Made by a program: the position numbers and the translations under genes | Assembly: GCA_019312835.1 (NCBI GenBank) | Contig: JAFDCJ010000198.1 | Coordinates: forward strand, 1 to 37,056 | Origin: Deltaproteobacteria bacterium | GTDB taxonomy: Bacteria; Desulfobacterota; Desulfobacteria; Desulfobacterales; JAFDCJ01 | DNA length: 37,056 bases | Direction: 5' to 3' | Notes under the pieces: generated by a model | Told to the model about the DNA's origin: nothing | Databases searched by the model: none | What the model saw: only the letters and a program-made list of their open reading frames with translations | Shown: piece after piece, positions 26,065 through 34,270 of the stretch | How the letters are laid out: every line of letters begins with the position of its first letter | Numbering within the stretch: the stretch's first letter is position 1

Positions 26065-26091
26065 CGCTACAATTTGTTACAAACTGTTACA
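26065..26091 (-). promoter_or_regulatory. CpxR-like triple binding box
   Basis: On the minus strand the pattern is GTAAC-N5-GTAAC-N5-GTAGC, that is, three 5-base half-sites repeating every 10 bases. The E. coli CpxR box is GTAAA-N5-GTAAA. It lies about 104 bases before the CpxP-like gene, with a -10-like TAGTAT at 26123-26128 and no good -35, as expected for an activated promoter. The cognate regulator is probably the OmpR-type protein at 28251-28958. Confidence 0.65.
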
Positions 26092-26194
26092 CCCAAGAAA
26101 AGCAATCCCCGGCAATGGCGGTTAGTATCTAAACCAGTGGGAAGCGGGTTTACTTTATTAACGCACCGTGTTGTTTTACAACAAAGGAGGACTC

Positions 26195-26635
26195 ATGGTA
26201 AAAAAAGGATTGTATCTTTCAGTCATTGCGGTTTTGGTGTTAGGTATTGCAGGGCTTGGAGGCTGCCGGCGCCATTCGCCCCAGCAAAAGGCGGAATTCA
26301 TCATGGATTATGTGTCCGAGAGCCTGGATTTGAACGCCGGCCAGCAGGCTCACCTGGAGCAGATCAAGGATGAACTGATGGAAAAAGGTCTTCAGATGCA
26401 TGCCGATAGGGCCGCCATGCACGAAGAATTCGTTGCCCAGCTGCGAAGTGAGGAAATCGACCCGGATCGCATCAAGGCCATGGTCGCCGAACGCAGAGCC
26501 AAGATGGACGAGTTGATCGACCTCGGCATCGTGCGGCTGGCCGAATTTCACAAAACCCTGACGCCGTCACAGCGCGAGAAACTGGTGGCCAAACTGGAAA
26601 ACTTCAAGAAATGGCATGGGCATGATCTGGAATAG
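26195..26635 (+). CDS. CpxP/Spy-like periplasmic lipoprotein
   Basis: The 146-residue protein begins with a lipoprotein signal ending in LGGC (Cys24). The rest is all-helical and rich in charged residues, with an LTPSQREKL motif near the C-terminus, the LTxxQ signature of CpxP and Spy. CpxP restrains the CpxA kinase and Spy is an ATP-independent chaperone; which role applies is unclear. ATG 26195 is chosen over an in-frame start 27 bases upstream because AAAGGAGG precedes it. It lies behind a CpxR-like box and about 1.6 kb before a two-component pair. Confidence 0.85.
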   Translation: MVKKGLYLSVIAVLVLGIAGLGGCRRHSPQQKAEFIMDYVSESLDLNAGQQAHLEQIKDELMEKGLQMHADRAAMHEEFVAQLRSEEIDPDRIKAMVAERRAKMDELIDLGIVRLAEFHKTLTPSQREKLVAKLENFKKWHGHDLE

Positions 26636-26702
26636 CTGACTGGTCCCTGGCTGCTGGTTTCTGGTCACGGGTCAATATCGCTGCTGACAGTTAAGGTGGG
26701 TG

Positions 26703-26818
26703 GTTGATTGAGTTGATTGGGTTGATTAAGTTGATTGAGTCGTCTGCATAGGCGCAGTTATTTAAATAGATTAAATTCCTTTGACTTAATCGACTATTCA
26801 ACCCATCAACAAATCAAC
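26703..26818. repeat. TTGATT word-repeat hairpin
   Basis: Left arm 26703-26740 is a series of GTTGATTg units. The right arm 26783-26818 is a series of (a)ATCAAC units, and the two pair at about 80 percent with small gaps. Words of the same type without a partner arm occur at 7700-7735. It sits between the CpxP-like and NAPE-PLD-like genes. Confidence 0.7.
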
Positions 26819-26900
26819 TAATAGTGGTGACTTCGGGGATGGGAATGATTATGGTAATTGTCATATCGGGCTGCAAATTTTGACAGGAGCACTAGCAGAT

Positions 26901-27998
26901 ATGACCCGCAGAAATTTTATTCTAAAATTACTAATGACCCTGAAAAGTTGGATGATATTTAACCTGATGCCCGATGTAGCCGCAGCGGCGGTTTCCGCCG
27001 GTTCCGATAAAGATTTGCTGCATTACACGCCCTTAAACGGGCGCAGGCTGCGCGATCTGGCCCGGTCCGGAGAGCATCACGGATCCGACGGTTTCGTCAA
27101 TCCCCTCGGTCCGGGGCGCCAGGGGCGGTTCTGGCAGGTCATGAAATGGAAGTTTTTCAGCCCCAACCGGTTTAAAAAATATTTTGACGATGAACCGGTA
27201 ACCTCCGTATCCATTGACTGGGAACCGCTAAACGCTCACAAAGGTCTTTCGGTGACTTTTCTCAAGCATGCCAGCGTGGTGATCAATGAGGGGGGCCGTT
27301 TCATCATAGTGGACCCGGTGTTTGCCGATATCTTCTGGTTCATCAAGGATTTTTCGCCGCTTGCCTTTGATCCCCGGACCATTCCGGCCCCGCAGCACGT
27401 GCTGATCACCCACGGCCATTATGACCACCTCGACACGGCATCACTGGCATACTTCAAAAAAGACACCCACATCGTCACTCCGCTGGGATACGACCAGAAT
27501 TTTAAAGAACTGGGAATGTCCAACCGAACCCAGCTCGACTGGTACAACCGGTATCGAGATGGCGGGCTGGAGATTACACTGCTGCCATGCAACCATTGGA
27601 CCATGCGCAATCCGATCACCGGGCCCAATCGGTCCCTGTGGGGGTCCTACCTGGTCAGAACCGCCGGTGGCTACACCATTTACATTTCAGGCGACACGGC
27701 CTATTTTGACGGGTTTGAGCAGCTGGGCAAGGAATATGATATCGATCTGGCCATTTTCAATGTGGGCGCATATGAGCCGCGCTGGTTCATGGCGCAGAGC
27801 CACATCAATCCCCGCGAAACCGTGCAGGCCGTTAAAGAGTTAAACGCCCGCAAGCTATTGGTCGTCCACTGGGGCACTTTTCGCCTGGGCAACGAGCCGG
27901 TGCATTTCCCACCGATGCAGGTCAAACACGAGCTTGAAAAGGAAGGGCTTCTTGACCGCCTGGTGGATCTCAAGCACGGGGAGACACTGTTTATATGA
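26901..27998 (+). CDS. NAPE-PLD-like metallo-beta-lactamase-fold hydrolase
   Basis: The 365-residue protein has the metal motif HGHYDHLD (HxHxDH type), further ligands in LPCNHWT, SGDTAYFDGF and VVHWGTF, and the N-terminal extension found in N-acyl-phosphatidylethanolamine phospholipase D-like (UlaG-related) enzymes. The N-terminus reads TRRNFILKLL, a possible twin-arginine signal, which would place it in the periplasm. ATG 26901 is preferred (AGGAG at 26885-26889) over the TTG at 26880. It sits between the CpxP-like gene and the regulator-kinase pair, so it may be part of the envelope response, perhaps in lipid remodelling; that role is inferred. Confidence 0.85.
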   Translation: MTRRNFILKLLMTLKSWMIFNLMPDVAAAAVSAGSDKDLLHYTPLNGRRLRDLARSGEHHGSDGFVNPLGPGRQGRFWQVMKWKFFSPNRFKKYFDDEPVTSVSIDWEPLNAHKGLSVTFLKHASVVINEGGRFIIVDPVFADIFWFIKDFSPLAFDPRTIPAPQHVLITHGHYDHLDTASLAYFKKDTHIVTPLGYDQNFKELGMSNRTQLDWYNRYRDGGLEITLLPCNHWTMRNPITGPNRSLWGSYLVRTAGGYTIYISGDTAYFDGFEQLGKEYDIDLAIFNVGAYEPRWFMAQSHINPRETVQAVKELNARKLLVVHWGTFRLGNEPVHFPPMQVKHELEKEGLLDRLVDLKHGETLFI

Positions 27999-28040
27999 CA
28001 GGGACAGAGGTCAGAGGGCAGATGACAGCTAACTGAAGTA

Positions 28041-28112
28041 GGGCGGATTACCGTGTCCGCCTAATTCAGATCATCGCGAGTCACGGAAACGGCCGGCACG
28101 GCGGCCGACCCC
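28041..28112. repeat. Word-repeat hairpin related to the one at 6526-6574
   Basis: Left arm 28041-28061 and right arm 28091-28112 pair at about three quarters of positions. The words (GTCCGCC, TAATTCAG, GGCCGGC) are near-copies of those at 6526-6574, which shows that some of these hairpins share a sequence origin. Confidence 0.6.
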
Positions 28113-28131
28113 ACATCCGAAACTATCATTC

Positions 28132-28223
28132 GGCACAGGGCGGGCGCAGGGCGCACGGCCAAAGATATTGTCTTCTCAGCTTTCCGCCGATTCCTTTGCG
28201 CCTTGCACCGTGAGCCTTGTGCC
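28132..28223. repeat. GGCACAAGG word-repeat hairpin before the response regulator
   Basis: Left arm (about 28132-28153) and right arm 28199-28223 pair with few mismatches and are built from GGCACAGGG, GCGCAGGG and complementary words. The same words form another hairpin at 34930-35012. Confidence 0.6.
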
Positions 28224-28250
28224 ATGATTTACCATCACCGAGAATCGAGT

Positions 28251-28958
28251 ATGACCACCATATTAATCATCGATGACGACCAGAAGTTGAATGAGCTTTT
28301 GAAAGGCTTTTTGAGCGATTTTGGTTTCAGAGTTCTGGCGGCGACCCATCCCGACAAGGGGTTTAAAAAGCTCAAGCAGAAAGCCCCGGACCTGGTCATC
28401 CTGGATGTGATGCTGCCAGGTATGGACGGGTTCGAGGTCTGCAAAAAAATCCGGCAGCAGTCAGCCGTACCGATCATCATGCTCACTGCCCGGGGCGAGC
28501 TGATGGACAAGGTAGTGGGGCTGGAACTGGGTGCGGATGATTATTTGCCCAAACCGTTTGAGCCCCGGGAGCTGGTGGCGCGAATCCATTCGGTCCTGCG
28601 CCGTTCGAAAAAAATAGATGATGCCCGGCCGCAGGTCTTCGGTCCCCTGGAAATTGATTTCCCACGGCAGACCGCCAGCCTTGACGGCCGCAACCTGGAG
28701 TTGACCACCAACGAGTTTGCGGCCCTGGCGCTGCTTGCCGGCAGCCCCGGCAAGGTCTTTGATCGCGACCAGATTCTGCAGGAGCTGCGCGGAATTGACT
28801 GCGATGCCTTTAACCGCTCGGTGGATATCACCATGAGCCGGTTGCGCCAGAAATTAAATGACAACCCCCAAAAGCCGGTCTTTATCAAAACCGTCTGGGG
28901 TACAGGGTATGTTTTCATTGGAGAGGCTTCCGGGGATGCGGAAAACCTGGCTGAATAA
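28251..28958 (+). CDS. OmpR/CpxR-family response regulator
   Basis: The 235-residue regulator has a receiver domain (DDD at 8-10, phospho-acceptor Asp52 in LVILDVMLPGMDGFEVC, Lys in LPKPFEPREL) and a winged-helix DNA-binding domain (about 135-230, with LTTNEFAALALLAGSPGKV and DITMSRLRQKL). ATG 28251 is chosen because the fold begins there; an upstream in-frame start at 28203 lies inside a hairpin arm. The kinase gene overlaps its 3' end by 23 bases. It most likely binds the GTAAC boxes at 26065-26091. Confidence 0.92.
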   Translation: MTTILIIDDDQKLNELLKGFLSDFGFRVLAATHPDKGFKKLKQKAPDLVILDVMLPGMDGFEVCKKIRQQSAVPIIMLTARGELMDKVVGLELGADDYLPKPFEPRELVARIHSVLRRSKKIDDARPQVFGPLEIDFPRQTASLDGRNLELTTNEFAALALLAGSPGKVFDRDQILQELRGIDCDAFNRSVDITMSRLRQKLNDNPQKPVFIKTVWGTGYVFIGEASGDAENLAE

Positions 28959-30243
28959 AATATTAAGGTCGGTCTTTACCAAACTGTTGATCATCATCCT
29001 TTTCACGGGAATCGCCGTCAACCTGGTGGCTGGCGGGTTTTTCTGGATTCATCGCAGCGCCGCCGTGCGTCCGCTGAACCAAAATATTTTACAATATGCC
29101 AACTATATCATTGCCGACCTGGGAACACCGCCCAGCCTGGAGCGGGCCCGGCAAGTGGCCGCCAAGGCGGCCCTGCAGATATATTTTGAAGGGTCCGACC
29201 AGAGCTGGGCGACCGCCGATGAAATTTATGATTTTAAAAAGGCTTACTGGCGGTTGTGGGGTAAAAATCCTGCCGTTAGCGTCGGCCGGTATCATGGGCA
29301 TCATTTTATTGAAATCGACCATGAAGCCGGCCGTTTTGTTTTTGGACTCGACAAGAGCTTTGAAATGGGCCCGGAGCGCATACGGCTGGTCGTCATTCTG
29401 CTCTCTCTGTTGACGCTGATATTTATCGGCGCCTTCCTATCCATCAGGTGGATCATGCAGCCGGTGCGATGGCTGGGCGAAGGCGTGCGGGAAGTCGGCC
29501 GGGGTAACCTGAAGCACCGTGTGCCGCTGAAACGCTCCGACGAATTAAGGGAGCTTGCCGAGGCGTTTAACGACATGACCGATCGCATCCGGGCCATGAT
29601 GCACGCCAAGGAGCAGCTTTTGCTGGATGTCAGCCACGAACTGCGCTCACCGCTCACCCGGGTAAAGGTGGCCCTCGAGTTTTTACCCGAAGGCAAGGCC
29701 CGGGACAGCATCGCCAACGACATCTGTGAAATGGAGAAGATGATCAATGCCATCCTGGAGACCGCTCGCAGGCACCATTTGCACGGCGATCTAAAGCTGC
29801 GACCAACAGATCTGGTGAGCCTTTTAGGCGAAATCCTGCCTGATTATCAAAATCAGCCGCCCGGTGTTCGATTGGAGGCATTCCCGCAAACCCTTTTCGT
29901 TAACGCCGATCCCGAGCAGGTTAAAACGGTATTCAGAAACTTTCTGGCCAACGGCATCAAATTTTCCGTTGCCAACAGCGATCCGGTGCGCATATCTTTG
30001 AAATCCGAACCCCGTCAAACGGTTATTGAAATTGCCGACAATGGCATCGGCATACCGGCAGAAGAGCTCGCCTTTATCTTCGAGCCCTTTTATCGGGTTG
30101 ACAAATCCCGTTCCAAGGCCACCGGCGGGTACGGATTGGGTTTGAGTTTGTGCAAGACCATTATGGAAGCCCACAACGGAAAAATCGAGATCGCCAGCAA
30201 ACCGGGTGAGGGAACCACGGTATCCCTGTATTTTCCTGAATAG
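28936..30243 (+). CDS. Sensor histidine kinase (CpxA-like, HAMP)
   Basis: The 435-residue kinase has membrane helices at about 15-38 and 150-171 around a periplasmic domain of about 110 residues. A HAMP domain (172-225), a HisKA domain with His234 (VSHELRSPL) and a HATPase domain (DNGIGIP, GYGLGLSLC) complete it. ATG 28936 overlaps the regulator gene by 23 bases, so they are co-translated. With the CpxP-like gene and the box upstream it forms a Cpx-like envelope-stress system. The ligand of the periplasmic domain is unknown. Confidence 0.92.
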   Translation: MRKTWLNKILRSVFTKLLIIILFTGIAVNLVAGGFFWIHRSAAVRPLNQNILQYANYIIADLGTPPSLERARQVAAKAALQIYFEGSDQSWATADEIYDFKKAYWRLWGKNPAVSVGRYHGHHFIEIDHEAGRFVFGLDKSFEMGPERIRLVVILLSLLTLIFIGAFLSIRWIMQPVRWLGEGVREVGRGNLKHRVPLKRSDELRELAEAFNDMTDRIRAMMHAKEQLLLDVSHELRSPLTRVKVALEFLPEGKARDSIANDICEMEKMINAILETARRHHLHGDLKLRPTDLVSLLGEILPDYQNQPPGVRLEAFPQTLFVNADPEQVKTVFRNFLANGIKFSVANSDPVRISLKSEPRQTVIEIADNGIGIPAEELAFIFEPFYRVDKSRSKATGGYGLGLSLCKTIMEAHNGKIEIASKPGEGTTVSLYFPE

Positions 30244-30288
30244 CGCTGAATTCGTAAAAAGCCGAATTCACCGGGTCTTTGGTTACTC

Positions 30289-30362
30289 GTATTTAGTATT
30301 TTGTCTGGCTTATTGATCGTCATCTTGTCTCAGCGATAAGCCAAACACTGAACACTAAATAC
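30289..30362. repeat. TATTTAGT word-repeat hairpin after the kinase gene
   Basis: Left arm 30289-30313 and right arm 30336-30362 pair well (GTATTTAGT and ACTAAATAC ends, GGCTTAT and ATAAGCC inner parts). The small GAATTC pair at 30249-30269 lies just upstream. It may terminate the regulator-kinase operon. Confidence 0.7.
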
Positions 30363-30462
30363 AAAACACAAGGCCGGTGGCTAACCGCCAATTCTTTCCA
30401 GAGAACCTTATGGAATTTTAAAACCCGTTAAGTCATTATTCAAACACAGCTACCGGCCTAAA

Positions 30463-30490
30463 TTGACAATCTTTCTATCAATTTTATATT
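30463..30490 (+). promoter_or_regulatory. Promoter of the thiol cassette
   Basis: TTGACA (30463-30468) with a 16-base spacer to TATATT (30485-30490), or an 18-base spacer to TATTAT. It lies about 60 bases before the thioredoxin-like gene and suits a sigma-70 start near 30497. Confidence 0.6.
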
Positions 30491-30549
30491 ATTATGGTAT
30501 GATTTATGGAGTACAGATCTGAAATCCAGCTGAAAGGGGCCTATCCCCA

Positions 30550-30981
30550 TTGAATATAAAGCCTATAGGCGTCATACTAATTATCGCTTTATGTCTGTTC
30601 CCGGCCTTTTTTGAAGACGCCACCGCGGTTGAAAGCATCAACTGGCGATCCTATGAAGAAGGACTGGCGGTAAGCAAGGTTGAGAAAAAAAAGGTTTTTC
30701 TGCACTTTTATGCGGACTGGTGTGTTTTTTGCGGGAAAATGGCCAAAGAGACGTTTCAAAATCCCGACGTTATTGCCTATCTGAACAACCATTTTATTTC
30801 TGTCCGAGTGGATACTGACAAAAGGCCCGATACCGCCATGAAATACGGTGTCATGGGGCTTCCCTCCACCTGGTTTTTAACCGAGATGGGAGAGGCCATC
30901 GGAACTGTCCCGGGGTTCATCGGGCCGGATACCCTGCTGTCGATGCTCAAAGAGGTCAATGGCCTTGATACGGGCAGCTGA
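30550..30981 (+). CDS. Periplasmic thioredoxin-like protein
   Basis: The 143-residue protein has a signal peptide or anchor (about 1-27) and a thioredoxin fold with the active site Cys58-Val-Phe-Cys61 (FYADWCVFCGKM), followed by the cis-proline segment GLPSTWF. The CxxC with aromatic flanks is typical of the thioredoxin_7/DsbD-C-like group that moves electrons to periplasmic partners. The TTG start is inferred from the signal peptide; a purine-rich AAAGGGG lies 13 bases upstream. It heads a likely operon with a rhodanese and a MauE/DoxX protein. Confidence 0.82.
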   Translation: MNIKPIGVILIIALCLFPAFFEDATAVESINWRSYEEGLAVSKVEKKKVFLHFYADWCVFCGKMAKETFQNPDVIAYLNNHFISVRVDTDKRPDTAMKYGVMGLPSTWFLTEMGEAIGTVPGFIGPDTLLSMLKEVNGLDTGS

Positions 30982-30982
30982 T

Positions 30983-31008
30983 TCTCCATTGGCTATAACC
31001 AATGGAGA
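30983..31008. terminator. Perfect hairpin after the thioredoxin-like gene
   Basis: TCTCCATTGG (30983-30992) and CCAATGGAGA (30999-31008) form a perfect 10-bp stem with a 6-base loop, two bases after the stop codon. No T-run follows, so it may stabilise or process the message between the thioredoxin and rhodanese genes instead of ending it. The stretch 31157-31198 is again made of repeated words (AACnAATAAC). Confidence 0.65.
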
Positions 31009-31202
31009 GTTATTCGGTATTGGAAATCGATAGCCATTTTGTGTAACAATTCAGTGATCAGGCAGATATGTTAAGAGATTTTTCGCCGCCTATCCCATTC
31101 AACTAATGATGTCTGCCGGATACGCCCCAACAGGTTCATTTTTCAATTCGCTCTCTATTAACCGATAACCAATAACAACTAACGAATAATTGCTAACCAT
31201 CT

Positions 31203-31688
31203 GTGAGAACCGCAAAAGAAATAAGCATCATTCTTGGTGTATCACTTCTAATTGCCTTCATCTTCAATTATTGTCACTCCGCCGGCATCGCGGTGGTGGG
31301 TCAATGGGATACCGCCCAGGGTGTGGTAACGGCCAGGGCCAAAAATGATATCGTCATCGCGGGTATTGAAATCGAAAACGTTGACCAGGCCAAGAAGTTG
31401 TATGACAGCGGCAACTATATATTTGTCGATGCCCGTTCTGTGGAGGATTATGAGACAGGGCACATTCCGGGGGCCGTATCTTTGCCGGTCGGTCGGTTTG
31501 AAGAAAACATCGCCGCCTTCTTAGAACGCCATCCCCCTGAAGCATCCATCATCACCTATTGTTCGGGCCGTACCTGCCAGGACAGTCACCGGCTGGCAGA
31601 AAATCTGTTGGCGTTTGGCTACGACAATGTAAACGTTTTTATCGACGGTTTTCCCGGCTGGGAGGCCGAGGGGCACCCCATTGAATAA
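31203..31688 (+). CDS. Membrane-anchored rhodanese
   Basis: The 161-residue protein has an N-terminal membrane anchor or signal (about 5-25) and a rhodanese domain (about 58-160) with FVDARSVEDYETGHIPGA and the active-site loop Cys120-Ser-Gly-Arg-Thr-Cys125. It would move sulfane sulfur between thiols, presumably in the periplasm. GTG 31203 is inferred from the hydrophobic N-terminus. Its 3' end overlaps the MauE-like gene by 8 bases, so the two are co-translated. Confidence 0.85.
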   Translation: MRTAKEISIILGVSLLIAFIFNYCHSAGIAVVGQWDTAQGVVTARAKNDIVIAGIEIENVDQAKKLYDSGNYIFVDARSVEDYETGHIPGAVSLPVGRFEENIAAFLERHPPEASIITYCSGRTCQDSHRLAENLLAFGYDNVNVFIDGFPGWEAEGHPIE

Positions 31689-32151
31689 TCCTTTGTTAAA
31701 AATATTAACCAGCAGCTGGGTTGAACTGGTTGCCCGCTGGATTCTCGGCGCAACCTTTATCTATGCCAGTTACAGCAAAATCCTGGCACCGGCGGTCTTT
31801 GCCAAAATTATCTATGGATACGATCTTTTCCCGGCGATCCTCATCAACCTGTTTGCCATCACCCTGCCCTTTATTGAACTGATTGCGGGGCTGGCTCTGC
31901 TTGTCGGAGTTTATCCCCGCTCCGCCGCTCTGATCATTAATGCCATGCTGCTGGCATTCATCATCAGTCTATCCATCAATATCATCCGCGGGCATGAATT
32001 CGATTGCGGTTGTTTTGCCATAGACGCCGGCAGCCAAGCGACCTTTTCCGGGCCGCTGCTGATTCGCGATTTTTTCTATTTTGCCCTGGGAATTTACGTC
32101 TTTTTATTCAGAAATTCACGACGGTTGTGCCTGACGGCAACTGCTAAATGA
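31681..32151 (+). CDS. MauE/DoxX-like membrane protein
   Basis: The 156-residue protein has four membrane helices (about 18-35, 50-77, 82-103 and 126-144) and the FDCGCF motif (Cys109, Cys111) between helices three and four. This matches the MauE/DoxX group. MauE supports disulfide formation in methylamine dehydrogenase, and DoxX-type proteins act in sulfur and quinone chemistry. The TTG start overlaps the rhodanese gene. With the thioredoxin-like and rhodanese genes it forms a plausible membrane-to-periplasm thiol or sulfur relay; the exact substrate is unknown. Confidence 0.8.
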   Translation: MNNPLLKILTSSWVELVARWILGATFIYASYSKILAPAVFAKIIYGYDLFPAILINLFAITLPFIELIAGLALLVGVYPRSAALIINAMLLAFIISLSINIIRGHEFDCGCFAIDAGSQATFSGPLLIRDFFYFALGIYVFLFRNSRRLCLTATAK

Positions 32152-32265
32152 GAGATTTAACCGCGGAGGAACGCGGAATTTCACCGAATGATATGAAGAT
32201 GTGTTGGAACCAATATGCAATTCACTCGGCGGGTGTCGACCATATTTTGAAATTTGGAGATTGTT

Positions 32266-32760
32266 ATGGATAGCAACAATGACGGAAAACCGACCGGTGC
32301 CGGCAAAAGCAGCTATGACCTGATCGATGTCGACTTATTGTTCAAAGAGCTGGACCTTCAAAAGGGAGCCGCCTTTCTGGATCTGGCATGCGGGAGCGGC
32401 GCATACTGCCTGGCGGCATCCGCGATCGTGGGGGAAAAGGGCCGGGTCTACGGTGTGGATCTGTGGGCCGAAGGCATCGAACTTCTCAAAGATGAGGCTG
32501 CCGACAGGGGCCTGACCAATATTGAAGCCATGGTCAGCGATGCCGGCAAGAGATTTCCTTTAGATGACCATCTGATAGATGTTTGCCTGATGGCCACGGT
32601 GCTGCATGATTTTGTCGAGGACAACATTGATCAGGCCGTCCTGCATGAAACTGCCAGAGTGGTCAAATCGGATGGTGTGTTAGCCATCATGGAATTTAAA
32701 AAAATACACTTCGCTGAAGTGGGGCCCAGTAATTACCTGTTGCTGTATAGAAAAGTATGA
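32266..32760 (+). CDS. Class I SAM-dependent methyltransferase, internally shortened
   Basis: The 164-residue protein has SAM motif I (FLDLACGSGAYCLAAS), a later acidic loop (GVDLWAEG) and DVCLMATVLHDF. The family usually carries another 30 or so residues between MEFKK and the final GPxNYLL strand. Here those parts are joined directly (FKKIHFAEVGPSNYLLLYRK), which looks like an in-frame deletion. ATG 32266 is chosen because GGAG lies six bases upstream. The stop overlaps the MmgE/PrpD start (ATGA), so the two are coupled. Its substrate is unknown. Confidence 0.82.
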   Translation: MDSNNDGKPTGAGKSSYDLIDVDLLFKELDLQKGAAFLDLACGSGAYCLAASAIVGEKGRVYGVDLWAEGIELLKDEAADRGLTNIEAMVSDAGKRFPLDDHLIDVCLMATVLHDFVEDNIDQAVLHETARVVKSDGVLAIMEFKKIHFAEVGPSNYLLLYRKV

Positions 32761-34100
32761 TGGGTGTTATAAATTTCATCCATGAAACGAGTTGGAAAGA
32801 CCTGCCTGAAGATGTTCGCCGTCAAGCCCGACGCTGCCTGCTGGACACCCTCGGGGCGGGAATCGCCGGAAGCCGGACCCGGTTGTCCCAAATTGTCCAT
32901 GACTTTGCTGCTGCTGTTTTTGGAGGTCGAGACGCCCATCTCTGGCTTGACGGCCGTGAAGTGTCACCGCCCGGTGCCGCCCTGGCCAACGGAATGACCA
33001 TCGACTCGCTGGACATTCATGACGGCCACCCCCTCGCCAAAGGCCATGCGGGGGCTGCGATTGTACCCGCTGTCTTTGCAATGATACCGTTAAAACATCC
33101 GAAGAAAATTACCGGCGCGGAGATGTTAACGACTGTCGTCATCGGCTACGAGATTGCCTTGCGGGCCGGTATTGCCCTGCATGCCACGGCCTGTGATTAT
33201 CACACATCGGGCGCGTGGAATGCTTTAGGCAGTGCGGCAGTTGCAGCTCGCAGGTTGAAATTGAGCAGGGAAAAAACAAGACATGCTTTAGGAATTGCCG
33301 AATACCACGGACCGCGCTCCCAGATGATGCGCGGCATCGACTATCCCACCATGCTCAAGGACGGCTCCGGTTGGGGCGCCATGGCCGGCCTCAGTGCGGC
33401 CTGTCTGGCAAAAGAATCATTTACAGGCGCTCCGGCTCTGACGGTGGAGGCTGAAGAAGTGAAAGGTTACTGGGAAGACCTCGGTCAGAATTGGTTAATG
33501 ATCGGCCAGTATTTCAAACCCCATGCGGTTTGCCGCTGGGCCCAGCCGGCTATCGAAGCCGCATTGATGCTCCAGCAAACCCATCGGCTGACCCCGGACA
33601 ACATAAAACAGGTTGAAGTACATACCTTTCGTGAAGCTGTGCGCCTGAACAGCCGATGCCCTCTGTCCACTGAAGAGGCGCAATACAGTTTGCCGTTTCC
33701 ATTGGCCACTGCATTGGTTAATGGCCATTTAGGTCTTCACGAGTTGAATGAGTCCGCCTTGACGGATCCGATTGTCTTAAAGCTTTCCGGTTGCATAGAG
33801 TTGATTGAAGACAATCGGTTCAGCTCTCGGTTTCCGGCCCAAAGATTCGCACGTGTCATCATCGAGACTCAAGATGACAACCGCCATGACTCCGGTGAGG
33901 TCGAAGCTCGCTGGGATTCCGTGGATCCGCCTTCTGACCGAGAGCTGAGGGAAAAGTTTCGCCGGCTGGTGCAGGGAGCATTATTGGCTGATCGGGCTGA
34001 GCAATTGGAGGAATTAATATGGCGGAGTTCGGATTTGCCTGATGCTGCGAGCCTGCTTGATGCGATGTTGAAATATGATGAACGGGACGGGCGAGGATAA
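32757..34100 (+). CDS. MmgE/PrpD family protein
   Basis: The 447-residue protein matches the 2-methylcitrate dehydratase-like (MmgE/PrpD) fold: CLLDTLGAGIAGSRTRLSQIV, ANGMTIDSLDIHDGHP(L)AKGHAGAAIVPAV, and the lid region HTSGAWNALGSAAVAARRLKLS. The family includes methylcitrate dehydratase and aconitate decarboxylase-type enzymes, and many members are uncharacterised. There are no propionate or methylcitrate genes nearby, so the substrate is open. The start overlaps the SAM methyltransferase stop by 4 bases. Confidence 0.9.
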   Translation: MMGVINFIHETSWKDLPEDVRRQARRCLLDTLGAGIAGSRTRLSQIVHDFAAAVFGGRDAHLWLDGREVSPPGAALANGMTIDSLDIHDGHPLAKGHAGAAIVPAVFAMIPLKHPKKITGAEMLTTVVIGYEIALRAGIALHATACDYHTSGAWNALGSAAVAARRLKLSREKTRHALGIAEYHGPRSQMMRGIDYPTMLKDGSGWGAMAGLSAACLAKESFTGAPALTVEAEEVKGYWEDLGQNWLMIGQYFKPHAVCRWAQPAIEAALMLQQTHRLTPDNIKQVEVHTFREAVRLNSRCPLSTEEAQYSLPFPLATALVNGHLGLHELNESALTDPIVLKLSGCIELIEDNRFSSRFPAQRFARVIIETQDDNRHDSGEVEARWDSVDPPSDRELREKFRRLVQGALLADRAEQLEELIWRSSDLPDAASLLDAMLKYDERDGRG

Positions 34101-34270
34101 GGCCCGCCTTAAATAATTTAGATCGATGGGTCATTTAGCTATGCTGGGAACCCCGCCCCTACTTTTTTCAAAGGTTTTCGGCGTATTTACGTCCCACCAA
34201 ACTCGGTACAATTTATTAAAAAATGCTTCTCGACCGGGACACTAAATTATAGAAAAATTCAAGGTGAAGA

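Noticed and set aside
26703-26818. CRISPR-like spaced repeats (also 7700-7735)
   Set aside because: The units are 8-9 bases with no spacers and they pair as a hairpin; no cas genes are present.
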